Source of the DNA: Lachnospiraceae bacterium
GTDB taxonomy: Bacteria > Bacillota > Clostridia > Lachnospirales > Lachnospiraceae
Direction of reading: 5' to 3'
DNA: 64,000 bases
Assembly (NCBI GenBank): GCA_024687205.1
Contig: JAILES010000061.1
Location: 34,212 to 98,211, forward strand
A model generated the notes under the pieces. The model had not been told where the DNA came from and ran no database searches. It was given only the letters and a program-made list of their open reading frames with translations. Of this stretch, positions 44,029-51,995 are shown piece after piece. Both the position numbers and the translations under genes were made by a program. Each line of letters opens with the position of its first letter. Positions within the stretch are counted from its first letter, which is position 1.

Positions 44029-44042
44029 TGTGAAAAGTCACA
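44029..44042. promoter_or_regulatory. Palindrome TGTGA-AAAG-TCACA before gap (Rex-like)
   Basis: Perfect 5-bp half-sites, four-base centre, about 10 bases past the -10 box of the gap promoter. Half-sites match those of the NADH-sensing repressor Rex, a known regulator of glycolytic and fermentative genes in clostridia, but the usual Rex site has six bases between these half-sites. Operator role is inferred. Confidence 0.4.
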
Positions 44043-44071
44043 CACAATATAATTCTATGGAGGATTAAGAT

Positions 44072-45073
44072 ATGGCAGTAAAAGTAGCAATCAATGGTTT
44101 CGGACGTATCGGCCGTCTCGCATTCAGACAGATGTTCGGTGCAGCAGGTTATGATGTAGTAGCAATCAACGACCTTACAAGCCCCAAGATGCTTGCACAC
44201 CTTCTGAAGTATGATTCATCACAGGGTAAGTACGCTCTGGCTGACAAGGTTTCCGCAGGTGAAGATTCCATCACTGTTGACGGCAAGACATTAAAGATCT
44301 ACAAAGAGCCCGATGCAAACAATTGCCCTTGGGGTGAGCTCGGTGTTGACGTAGTTCTCGAGTGCTCCGGTTTCTATACTTCTAAAGAGAAGGCTCAGGC
44401 ACACATCAATGCAGGTGCAAAGAAGGTTGTTATCTCTGCTCCCGCAGGCAACGATCTGCCTACTATCGTTTACAATGTTAACCACACAACTCTTACAAAG
44501 GATGACAAGATCATATCTGCAGCAAGCTGTACAACAAACTGCCTTGCTCCCATGGCTAAGGCTCTCAATGATCTCGCTACAATCAAGAGCGGTATCATGA
44601 GCACTATCCACGCTTACACAGGTGATCAGATGATCCTTGACGGTCCTCAGAGAAAGGGCGATTTAAGAAGAAGCCGTGCAGGCGCTATCAACATCGTTCC
44701 CAACTCAACAGGTGCTGCTAAGGCAATCGGCCTTGTTATCCCTGAGCTGAACGGCAAGCTCATCGGTTCCGCACAGCGTGTTCCCACTCCTACAGGTTCA
44801 ACAACGATCCTTGTTGCAACAGTAGAGAAGAGCGTTACCAAGGAAGAGATCAACGCAGCTATGAAGGCAGCTGCATCCGAGAGCTTCGGCTACAACGAGG
44901 ATGAGATCGTTTCTTCAGATATCGTAGGAAGCACCTATGGTTCAATCTTCGATGCTACCCAGACCATGGTTGGCGCTGATAACCTTGTACAGGTAGTTTC
45001 ATGGTATGATAACGAGAACAGCTATACTTCACAGATGGTTCGTACCATTAAGTATTTCGCTGAGCTTGGCTGA
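44072..45073 (+). CDS. gap: Glyceraldehyde-3-phosphate dehydrogenase (phosphorylating)
   Basis: 333 residues; converts glyceraldehyde 3-phosphate, NAD and phosphate into 1,3-bisphosphoglycerate. NAD-binding opening [20 protein letters not shown]. Catalytic cysteine C153 in [12 protein letters not shown], with [29 protein letters not shown] and [19 protein letters not shown] as further family marks. GGAGGA lies before the ATG. Codon use is strongly biased (few codons per amino acid), as expected of a highly expressed gene. pgk and tpiA follow on the same strand. Confidence 0.97.
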   Translation: MAVKVAINGFGRIGRLAFRQMFGAAGYDVVAINDLTSPKMLAHLLKYDSSQGKYALADKVSAGEDSITVDGKTLKIYKEPDANNCPWGELGVDVVLECSGFYTSKEKAQAHINAGAKKVVISAPAGNDLPTIVYNVNHTTLTKDDKIISAASCTTNCLAPMAKALNDLATIKSGIMSTIHAYTGDQMILDGPQRKGDLRRSRAGAINIVPNSTGAAKAIGLVIPELNGKLIGSAQRVPTPTGSTTILVATVEKSVTKEEINAAMKAAASESFGYNEDEIVSSDIVGSTYGSIFDATQTMVGADNLVQVVSWYDNENSYTSQMVRTIKYFAELG

Positions 45074-45168
45074 TCTTAAGTTTTATAAATAATCTGCCCG
45101 GCATTACACGTCGCAAATGTAACAAGGGGTTACCGCGCGGCTGGTTTTGAAAGCAGATCATTAAAACA

Positions 45169-45203
45169 AACGGTCCGATCCAGAGAGGATCGGGCCGTTT
45201 TCA
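45169..45203 (+). terminator. Strong hairpin between gap and pgk (attenuator or terminator)
   Basis: A 13-bp stem AACGGTCCGATCC (45169-45181) / GGATCGGGCCGTT (45187-45199) with an AGAGA loop and one T.G pair, followed by only three or four T. The short T run argues for partial termination or mRNA stabilisation. A smaller stem TTACA/TGTAA lies at 45104-45122. Confidence 0.6.
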
Positions 45204-45223
45204 ACATAAGGAGGATATTTAAA

Positions 45224-46456
45224 ATGGCATTAAACAAGAAGTCAGTTGACGATTTCAGTGCAAAGGGCAAGAGAGTACTTGTTCGCTGCGATTTCAACGT
45301 TCCTTTAAAGAACGGTGAGATCACCGACGAGACCCGTATCAATGCGGCTCTTCCTACCATCAACAAGCTTATCGCTGACGGCGGCAAGGTTATACTCTGC
45401 TCACATCTCGGTAAGGTAAAGAACGGCCCCAACGAAGGTGAGAGCCTTGCACCCGTTGCAAAGAGACTGTCCGAGAAGCTGGGCAAGGAAGTTAAGTTCA
45501 TCGCTGATTACAACGTTACCGGCGCAGATGCTACCGCAGCAGTTGCAGCCATGAACGAAGGCGATGTGATCCTTCTTCAGAATACACGTTTCCGTGGCGA
45601 AGAGGAGACCAAGCCCAAGAATGCAGGCGATGCTTTTGCAAAAGAACTGGCAGATCTCTGCGATGACTATGTATGCGACGCTTTCGGTTCCGCACACAGA
45701 GCACATGCTTCTGTTGCAGGCGTTACCAAGTTCGTACGTGAAAAAGGCGGCAACAATGCAGTAGGTTACCTTATGAAGAAAGAGATCGATTTCCTCGGCA
45801 ATGCCGTTGAGAATCCCGTTCGTCCTTTCGTAGCCATCCTCGGCGGCGCTAAGGTAGCTGATAAGCTCAATGTTATCAATAACCTGCTTGAGAAGTGCGA
45901 TACCCTGATCATCGGCGGCGGTATGGCATTCACCTTCCTTAAGGCTAAGGGATATGAGATCGGTAAGTCGCTGGTTGACGATGAGAAGATCGATTACTGC
46001 AAGGAGATGATGGAGAAGGCTGAGAAGCTCGGCAAGAAGCTGCTTCTGCCTGTTGATACAACTATCGCAGCAGGTTTCCCCGATCCCATCGATGCTCCCA
46101 TCGAAGTATCTTTCGTAGATGCTGACAAGATCCCTGCAGACAAGGAAGGCCTTGATATAGGACCTAAGACCCAGGAGCTGTTCGCTGAGGCAGTTAAGAG
46201 TGCAAAGACGGTTGTATGGAACGGACCCATGGGCGTATTTGAGAATCCTACCCTTGCAAAGGGTACCATCGCAGTTGCAAAGGCTCTGGCTGATACAGAG
46301 GCTACAACGATCATCGGCGGCGGTGATTCCGCAGCAGCAGTTAACCAGCTTGGTTTTGCAGATAAGATGAGCCACATCTCCACAGGCGGCGGAGCTTCTC
46401 TGGAATTCCTCGAGGGTAAGGAACTGCCCGGTGTCGTAGCAGCAGACGATAAATAA
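45224..46456 (+). CDS. pgk: Phosphoglycerate kinase
   Basis: 410 residues; transfers phosphate from 1,3-bisphosphoglycerate to ADP. Family marks: [25 protein letters not shown] near residue 15, [38 protein letters not shown], and the nucleotide-side [24 protein letters not shown] and [10 protein letters not shown] strong GGAGGA precedes it. Slightly longer than the common 390-400 residues. Codon bias matches gap. Confidence 0.97.
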   Translation: MALNKKSVDDFSAKGKRVLVRCDFNVPLKNGEITDETRINAALPTINKLIADGGKVILCSHLGKVKNGPNEGESLAPVAKRLSEKLGKEVKFIADYNVTGADATAAVAAMNEGDVILLQNTRFRGEEETKPKNAGDAFAKELADLCDDYVCDAFGSAHRAHASVAGVTKFVREKGGNNAVGYLMKKEIDFLGNAVENPVRPFVAILGGAKVADKLNVINNLLEKCDTLIIGGGMAFTFLKAKGYEIGKSLVDDEKIDYCKEMMEKAEKLGKKLLLPVDTTIAAGFPDPIDAPIEVSFVDADKIPADKEGLDIGPKTQELFAEAVKSAKTVVWNGPMGVFENPTLAKGTIAVAKALADTEATTIIGGGDSAAAVNQLGFADKMSHISTGGGASLEFLEGKELPGVVAADDK

Positions 46457-46481
46457 GAGTTTTTGAGGGGAGGTATTTTTT

Positions 46482-46898
46482 ATGGGATTACTGGATAATG
46501 TAAAGGCGGCTGCAGCAGGTGTATCACAGAAAGTATCGGGTAATATGGATCTGATGGGACTCAATTCCCAGATCAGTGCAGCAGAGAAAGAGGTCAATGA
46601 GCTGTTCTTAAAGCTCGGCGCTGCGTATTTTGAGGCGCATAAAGACAATCCAGATGACGCACTGAAGGAGATGGTCAATACCCTGGTAGAGAAGGAAAAG
46701 GCGCTGACGGAACTCAGGAACGCAGCTCAGACCAAGAAGGCCGAGAATGCTGCGGTATCGTTTACTCCGCCCCCTACACCGGCACAGACGGTGGGACAGA
46801 ATACACAGGCTACGGAAGGAGTTACCTGCCCGCATTGCGGAGCACCGAACCAGCCGGGTAAATTCTGCGCAAGGTGCGGTAAGCCCACAGCAGGATAA
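46482..46898 (+). CDS. Zinc-ribbon protein between pgk and tpiA
   Basis: 138 residues. The N-terminal 85 residues are helical and amphipathic (MGLLDNVKAAAAGVSQKVSG, then a likely coiled coil with KEVNELFLKLGAAYFEAHK). After a Pro/Thr linker the C-terminus is a four-Cys zinc ribbon (CPHCGAPNQPGKFCARCGK). Proteins of this layout are common in clostridia and unassigned. It sits 25 bases after pgk and 46 before tpiA with a strong own ribosome site (GGGGAGG), so it is likely made with the glycolytic enzymes. Confidence 0.7.
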   Translation: MGLLDNVKAAAAGVSQKVSGNMDLMGLNSQISAAEKEVNELFLKLGAAYFEAHKDNPDDALKEMVNTLVEKEKALTELRNAAQTKKAENAAVSFTPPPTPAQTVGQNTQATEGVTCPHCGAPNQPGKFCARCGKPTAG

Positions 46899-46944
46899 GC
46901 AGCCGTAAAGGTTCAAACAGTATATTTTTATAAGGAGATAAACA

Positions 46945-47691
46945 ATGGCAAGAAGAAGGATAATAGCCGGAAACTGGAAGATGAACAAGACTCCCAGCGA
47001 GGCAGTAGCTCTTTGTGCAGAGCTTAAGGATCTGGTAAAGAACGATGATGTGGACGTAGTATATTGCGTACCCGCTATTGATATCGTACCCGTTGTAGAA
47101 GCTGTAAAGGGCACCAACGTTCATGTGGGTGCAGAAAACTTCTACATCGAGGACAAGGGCGCATTCACAGGCGAGATCAGCGCTCCGATGCTCAAGGATG
47201 CAGGTGTAGAATATATCATCATCGGACATTCAGAGAGAAGAGATATCTTCGGTGAGAACGATATCCTTATCAACGCAAAGGTTAAGAAGGCTTTTGCAGC
47301 AGGCTTAAAGCCCATCCTTTGCTGCGGCGAGTCTCTTGCACTCCGTAAGGCAGGTACTTACAAAGAGTGGATCGAGAGACAGATCAAGTGGGATCTTACG
47401 GATGTAACAGCTGATCAGGTTAAGAATCTTGTTATCGCTTACGAGCCTATCTGGGCTATCGGAACAGGCGAGACAGCTACGGCTGATCAGGCTGAGGAAG
47501 TATGTAAGATGATCCGTGAGGTCATCGCGTCCATGTATGATCAGGCTACTGCTGATGCAGTACGCATCCAGTATGGCGGATCAATGAACGCAGGCAACGC
47601 TGCAGAGCTCCTTTCCAAGGACAACATCGACGGCGGTCTTATCGGCGGTGCATCACTGAAGGCAGACTTCGGACAGATCGTAAACGCTTAA
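46945..47691 (+). CDS. tpiA: Triosephosphate isomerase
   Basis: 248-residue TIM barrel that interconverts dihydroxyacetone phosphate and glyceraldehyde 3-phosphate. N-terminal [13 protein letters not shown] (catalytic Asn/Lys), [16 protein letters not shown] (catalytic His), [13 protein letters not shown] (catalytic Glu) and the phosphate-binding RIQYGGSMN and GLIGGASL are all present. AAGGAG before the ATG. A terminator closes the gap-pgk-tpiA group. Confidence 0.97.
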   Translation: MARRRIIAGNWKMNKTPSEAVALCAELKDLVKNDDVDVVYCVPAIDIVPVVEAVKGTNVHVGAENFYIEDKGAFTGEISAPMLKDAGVEYIIIGHSERRDIFGENDILINAKVKKAFAAGLKPILCCGESLALRKAGTYKEWIERQIKWDLTDVTADQVKNLVIAYEPIWAIGTGETATADQAEEVCKMIREVIASMYDQATADAVRIQYGGSMNAGNAAELLSKDNIDGGLIGGASLKADFGQIVNA

Positions 47692-47711
47692 ACTTTCATA
47701 GCAGAAGGTCC

Positions 47712-47750
47712 AAAGGGGGACAGATTCCGCAAGGTTTCTGTTCCCTTTTT
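47712..47750 (+). terminator. Rho-independent terminator after tpiA
   Basis: Stem AAAGGGGGACAGA (47712-47724) with TCTGTTCCCTTT (47737-47748), one bulge or wobble among the G run, followed by T. It ends the glycolytic transcript. Confidence 0.85.
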
Positions 47751-47755
47751 AATTC

Positions 47756-47784
47756 TTGACCGAAATAAAGAATTGCTATATCAT
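47756..47784 (+). promoter_or_regulatory. Promoter of the aminotransferase gene
   Basis: TTGACC (47756-47761), 17-bp spacer, TATCAT (47779-47784). Leader about 30 bases. Confidence 0.55.
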
Positions 47785-47819
47785 AATACAGACTCTGTGG
47801 GAAGATAAGGAGAAAAAAC

Positions 47820-49103
47820 ATGAAGGCTTACAAAGACATGTCAAAAGAAGAGCTTCTTGCCGAGCAGAAGGCTCTGAATGAAGAATACCAGAAATACCTG
47901 GCTATGAACCTGCATCTGGACATGAGCAGGGGCAAACCCTGCAAGGAGCAGCTCGATATATCCATGGGAATGATGGACGTGCTGAACTCCCAGGTGGACC
48001 TCAGATGCGAGGACGGCACCGACTGCCGCAATTACGGCTGTCTGGACGGTATACCCGAAGCAAAGCAGCTGATCGGCGATATGATGGAGAACCATCCCGA
48101 TAATATCATCATCTACGGCAACTCATCACTCAACGTGATGTATGATACGGTAGCACGCGCCATGACCCACGGTATCATGGGAAATACGCCCTGGTGCAAG
48201 CTGGACAAGGTTAAATTTTTATGTCCGGTACCCGGTTATGACAGGCATTTTGCCATAACCGAATATTTCGGTATCGAGATGATACCCGTGCCCCTTAATG
48301 AAGACGGCCCCGATATGGATATGGTAGAGGAACTGGTAAGCAGTGATGAAGCCATCAAGGGTATCTGGTGCGTTCCCAAGTATGCAAACCCCACCGGAAC
48401 CTCATATTCCGATGAAACCGTAAGGCGTTTCGCAAGACTTAAGCCTGCAGCACATGATTTCAGGATATTCTGGGACAATGCCTACGGCATACATCATCTC
48501 TATGATGACAGACAGGATTATCTTGTGGAGATTCTTGCAGAGTGTAAGAAAGCCGGCAATCCCGATATGGTATATAAGTTTGCATCTACTTCAAAGATCA
48601 CTTTCCCGGGAAGCGGTATAGCTGCACTTGCAACCTCACTCAATAACCTTGAGGACATCAAGAAGCAGTTAAAGAACCAGACAATAGGACACGATAAGGT
48701 GAACCAGCTGCGTCATGTAAGGTATTTCAAAGACATACACGGCATGGTGGAGCATATGAGGAAGCATGCAGACATCATCAGACCTAAATTCGAGATGGTG
48801 GAGCAGGTGCTGGAAGAGGGCCTGGGCGGTCTGGAGATAGGAAAATGGACCAAGCCCGTGGGAGGCTATTTCATCAGCTTTGATTCCCTTGACGGCTGTG
48901 CAAAGGAGATAGTATCCCGTGCTAAGAAGGCGGGGGTCGTGATGACCGGAGCAGGTGCTACCTGGCCGTATCACAAGGATCCCAAGGATTCCAACATCCG
49001 TATCGCACCTACTTTTCCTCCTGTTGCCGAACTCGAAACGGCAGCAAAACTCTTTGTTCTTTGTGTAAAGATCGTCAGTGTTGAAAAGATGCTGGGGGCA
49101 TAA
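47820..49103 (+). CDS. PLP-dependent aminotransferase (class I, MocR-like fold)
   Basis: 427 residues. The family start (NLHLDMSRGKPCKEQLDIS) and the central CVPKYANPTGTSYSDETV, IFWDNAYGIHHLY and FASTSKITFPGSGIAAL (with the PLP lysine in SK) indicate the aspartate-aminotransferase-like group often listed as Asp_aminotransf/Aminotran_MocR, without a DNA-binding domain. The amino-acid substrate cannot be set from sequence. It has its own promoter and AAGGAG site. A GGGGGC/GCCCCC hairpin overlaps its stop codon, but no T run follows directly. Confidence 0.85.
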   Translation: MKAYKDMSKEELLAEQKALNEEYQKYLAMNLHLDMSRGKPCKEQLDISMGMMDVLNSQVDLRCEDGTDCRNYGCLDGIPEAKQLIGDMMENHPDNIIIYGNSSLNVMYDTVARAMTHGIMGNTPWCKLDKVKFLCPVPGYDRHFAITEYFGIEMIPVPLNEDGPDMDMVEELVSSDEAIKGIWCVPKYANPTGTSYSDETVRRFARLKPAAHDFRIFWDNAYGIHHLYDDRQDYLVEILAECKKAGNPDMVYKFASTSKITFPGSGIAALATSLNNLEDIKKQLKNQTIGHDKVNQLRHVRYFKDIHGMVEHMRKHADIIRPKFEMVEQVLEEGLGGLEIGKWTKPVGGYFISFDSLDGCAKEIVSRAKKAGVVMTGAGATWPYHKDPKDSNIRIAPTFPPVAELETAAKLFVLCVKIVSVEKMLGA

Positions 49104-49191
49104 GCCCCCGCGTCTTTACGCATATCTTTTTCTTTAGTTTCTTAATTCGCGTTTCCCCTTGGATCCGATAAAAGATCGAAAGGAGTTTTTT

Positions 49192-49893
49192 ATGGTTGCT
49201 TATTATCTCTGTAACTATGAAAAGGGAAAACGTGAAAAAAACGAGGATTCCCTTGCAGTACACAAAATACATACTTTGGTCGGAGAAGCCGTATTTGCCG
49301 TTATCTGCGACGGCTGCGGCGGACATGATGAGGGCGAGACAGCCAGCGGGTATGCCGTGGAGTGCTTAAGTGCCTGGTTTTATGACGTGGTCCCGGGACT
49401 TATGAAAAGCGGCAGGACAAGGGCGCTGACCCACAGCATACAGAGCATACTGTTCCGCATACACAGCAGGCTTAAGGAATACGGTGAGGAAAAAAAGATA
49501 AAGCTCGGTACTACGGTGAGCGGGATACTTATCATAGAATCCGCCTATATAGTATTCTGGCTCGGTGATACGGCTGTGTACAGGACCGGAAGAAGGCTTA
49601 AGAGGCTCACTTCGCCCCATGCGGAAGGCGGAGGCATAAACAGGTGCCTCGGAATGGGCAGCTTTAAGAAAGCCGACTGTGTAAAGGGAAGAGCCCGAGA
49701 CGGCGGTTTTTTCATAAGCAGCGACGGACTGATGGGAACGGTATCGGAGGCGGATCTGCACGGCGTCACCGGAAGGAATGGCGGAGAAGACAGGGAAAAG
49801 ATAAGAAAAGGCCTGGATACGCTTGTAAAGACCGCGCTTTCAAGAGGAGAGGGCGACAACATATCGACGGTATATTTGAAGCTGGTGAGGTAG
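49192..49893 (+). CDS. PP2C-type Ser/Thr protein phosphatase
   Basis: 233 residues from the ATG at 49192, which follows AAAGGAG; an earlier frame start at 49159 lacks a site. Metal-binding motifs of PPM/PP2C phosphatases: EDSLAVH near the start, AVICDGCGGHDEGETAS, GTTVSGILI, FFISSDGLMGTV and GEGDNISTVYLKL at the end. The usual DGMGGH reads DGCGGH here. It is three bases before the kinase gene; together they form a reversible phosphorylation pair. Confidence 0.9.
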   Translation: MVAYYLCNYEKGKREKNEDSLAVHKIHTLVGEAVFAVICDGCGGHDEGETASGYAVECLSAWFYDVVPGLMKSGRTRALTHSIQSILFRIHSRLKEYGEEKKIKLGTTVSGILIIESAYIVFWLGDTAVYRTGRRLKRLTSPHAEGGGINRCLGMGSFKKADCVKGRARDGGFFISSDGLMGTVSEADLHGVTGRNGGEDREKIRKGLDTLVKTALSRGEGDNISTVYLKLVR

Positions 49894-49896
49894 GAT

Positions 49897-50925
49897 ATGA
49901 AAGAGATATATTCAAGATACAGGATAATAAAGGAAATCGGGGAAGGCGGAATGGGAAAAGTATATCTGGCCGAGCATACAGGGCTCGGTAAAAGATATGC
50001 CATGAAGCTGAGCTTCGGAGAAGCGGGCTGCAGGGAGAGACTGCAGCTTAAAAATGAAGCGGAAAGGATGAAGGAACTGGATGACAGGCAGATACCTTAT
50101 CTCGTTGATTATTTCGAGGAAGAGGAAGTAAGCGGTCTCGTTATGGAATATATCACGGGAGAGACGCTGGAAGAGCGGATAAGCAGAAACAGTCCCTTTG
50201 ATGAAAAGGATGCCCTGGAGATAATGAAGAAGCTGACTGCAGCCATCGCCTACCTTCACTCCCGGAATCCGCAGCTGGTATACGGCGACATTAAGCCGGA
50301 GAACTTCATCATCACGCCGGAGGGCGACGTCAGGCTCATTGATTTCGGGACAGCCCTGTCAGGCTACGGTGAGATAAGGAACGGACAGCTGTCCGGTACT
50401 TACGGATACTGCCCGCCGGAACAGAAGGCGGGGAAGAGCGTGAGTGCAGCTTCGGACGTTTATGCTCTCGGAGTGATCTGCGTCTATATGCTGACCGGAA
50501 CGGATCCGGCCAAGCCGCCCTATCATGCTGCGGACAAAAACGAATGGCCGCACATATCCGCGGCTCTGAGGACGTTGCTTGGCGAGGCACTTTCCGATAA
50601 TGCCGGGGACCGACCGGCGGATGCGGGAATAATGCTCGGGCGCTTGGAAAAGATTAGGCCTGAGAGGAATGTGAGACTGAGAAACATGCTTGCAGCGGTA
50701 TATAAGGCCCTTCTGTGCGCGGCGCTTTCCTCGGGCCTGCTTATGATAAGGGGAATATTGATCGGAAAAATATATCTTGTGGAGGAGAAGATTTTTTTCG
50801 CGTTATGTGGTATAATAGCTTCGTGGCGCCTTCTCCGGTCCCTGAGGGACAGAAAGGGCGGTTTTATCGTTAAAAGAGAATGGAATGTGATCTACACGGA
50901 AAAAACAGAAAGGGTACCCGCATAG
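49897..50925 (+). CDS. Ser/Thr protein kinase, membrane-anchored
   Basis: 342 residues. N-terminal Hanks-type kinase: glycine loop GEGGMGKVYLAEH, the lysine in YAMKLSF, catalytic loop VYGDIKPENFII, DFG in RLIDFGTAL, APE-like region GYCPPEQK. The catalytic loop has Gly before Asp in place of the usual Arg, so it is a non-RD kinase. After about residue 262 there are one or two hydrophobic segments (LLCALSSGLLMIRGIL and IFFALCGIIASW) and a short basic end; no PASTA domains, unlike PrkC. Targets unknown. It pairs with the PP2C gene upstream and ends two bases before ispG. Confidence 0.87.
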   Translation: MKEIYSRYRIIKEIGEGGMGKVYLAEHTGLGKRYAMKLSFGEAGCRERLQLKNEAERMKELDDRQIPYLVDYFEEEEVSGLVMEYITGETLEERISRNSPFDEKDALEIMKKLTAAIAYLHSRNPQLVYGDIKPENFIITPEGDVRLIDFGTALSGYGEIRNGQLSGTYGYCPPEQKAGKSVSAASDVYALGVICVYMLTGTDPAKPPYHAADKNEWPHISAALRTLLGEALSDNAGDRPADAGIMLGRLEKIRPERNVRLRNMLAAVYKALLCAALSSGLLMIRGILIGKIYLVEEKIFFALCGIIASWRLLRSLRDRKGGFIVKREWNVIYTEKTERVPA

Positions 50926-50927
50926 CC

Positions 50928-51995
50928 ATGTACAGGGATGAGACCAAAGAGATAAGGATAGGTGACCGCGTCATCGGAGGCGGAAATCCGATATTGATAC
51001 AATCGATGACAAATACGCCGACAGAGGATGTGGAAGCTACCGTAAGCCAGATACTTAAGCTTGAGGAAGAAGGCTGCGATATCATCCGCTGTACCGTGCC
51101 TAAGCCCGAAACAGCCACGGCACTGGCCGAGATAAGAAAAAGGATACATATACCGCTGGTTGCCGATATCCATTTTGACCACCGCTGTGCGCTGGAGGCC
51201 ATAAAGAACGGAGCCGACAAGATAAGGATCAATCCCGGCAATATAGGCGGCAGGGAGAAATTAAGTGTGGTAGTGGCTGCCGCAAAGGAACGTGAAATAC
51301 CCATCAGGGTCGGGGTCAATTCCGGTTCGCTTGAAGCGGCACTGGTTGAAAAATACCATGGTGTTACTGCGGAAGGAATAGTGGAAAGCGCTCTGGACAA
51401 GGTACGGATGATAGAGGAATGTGATTATGATCGTATAGTTATAAGCATCAAATCCTCGGATGTATCCATGAGCATAAAGACTCATGAACTCATAGCGGGA
51501 AAGACTCCTTATCCGCTGCATGTGGGTATCACCGAGGCGGGAACGCTGATCTCGGGAAATATCAAATCCGCCGTGGGCCTCGGTGTGATACTGAACAAGG
51601 GTATAGGCGATACCATCAGGGTATCCCTTACCGGAGACCCTGTGGAAGAAATCAGAAGCGCAAAGCTGATCCTTAAGAGCCTTGGACTTAAGAGTGGCGG
51701 CATAGAGGTTGTGAGCTGCCCTACCTGCGGGCGTACAAAGATCGACCTTATAGGACTTGCCGAAAAGGTCGAGGAAATGACAAGACAGATAAAGTTAAAG
51801 CCCGGAACCTCGATCAAAGTGGCAGTCATGGGCTGCGCGGTAAACGGTCCGGGTGAGGCAAAAGAAGCTGATATAGGTATCGCAGGCGGTGACGGGGAAG
51901 GCCTCCTGATAAAGGGAGGACAGATCGTCAGGAAGATGCCCGAAGAAGAACTGCTTTCTGCGTTAAGGTACGAACTGGAGCATTGGAATGGATAG
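50928..51995 (+). CDS. ispG: 4-hydroxy-3-methylbut-2-enyl-diphosphate synthase
   Basis: 355-residue iron-sulfur enzyme of the MEP pathway (MEcPP to HMBPP). Start at 50928 gives the normal family opening (RDETKEIRIGDRVIGGGNPILIQSM); an in-frame upstream ATG at 50880 would overlap the kinase by 46 bases. Cluster ligands: CPTCGR and MGCAVNGPGEA. VADIHFDHRCALEAI and RINPGNIGG are family marks. It overlaps polC by eight bases. In many clostridia dxr and rseP precede ispG-polC; here a phosphatase/kinase pair takes that place. Confidence 0.95.
   Translation: MYRDETKEIRIGDRVIGGGNPILIQSMTNTPTEDVEATVSQILKLEEEGCDIIRCTVPKPETATALAEIRKRIHIPLVADIHFDHRCALEAIKNGADKIRINPGNIGGREKLSVVVAAAKEREIPIRVGVNSGSLEAALVEKYHGVTAEGIVESALDKVRMIEECDYDRIVISIKSSDVSMSIKTHELIAGKTPYPLHVGITEAGTLISGNIKSAVGLGVILNKGIGDTIRVSLTGDPVEEIRSAKLILKSLGLKSGGIEVVSCPTCGRTKIDLIGLAEKVEEMTRQIKLKPGTSIKVAVMGCAVNGPGEAKEADIGIAGGDGEGLLIKGGQIVRKMPEEELLSALRYELEHWNG

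Noticed and set aside
49094..49109. GGGGGC-ATAA-GCCCCC hairpin at the aminotransferase stop as a terminator
   Set aside because: The stem is strong but no T run follows directly; the next T-rich stretch is over 15 bases away.
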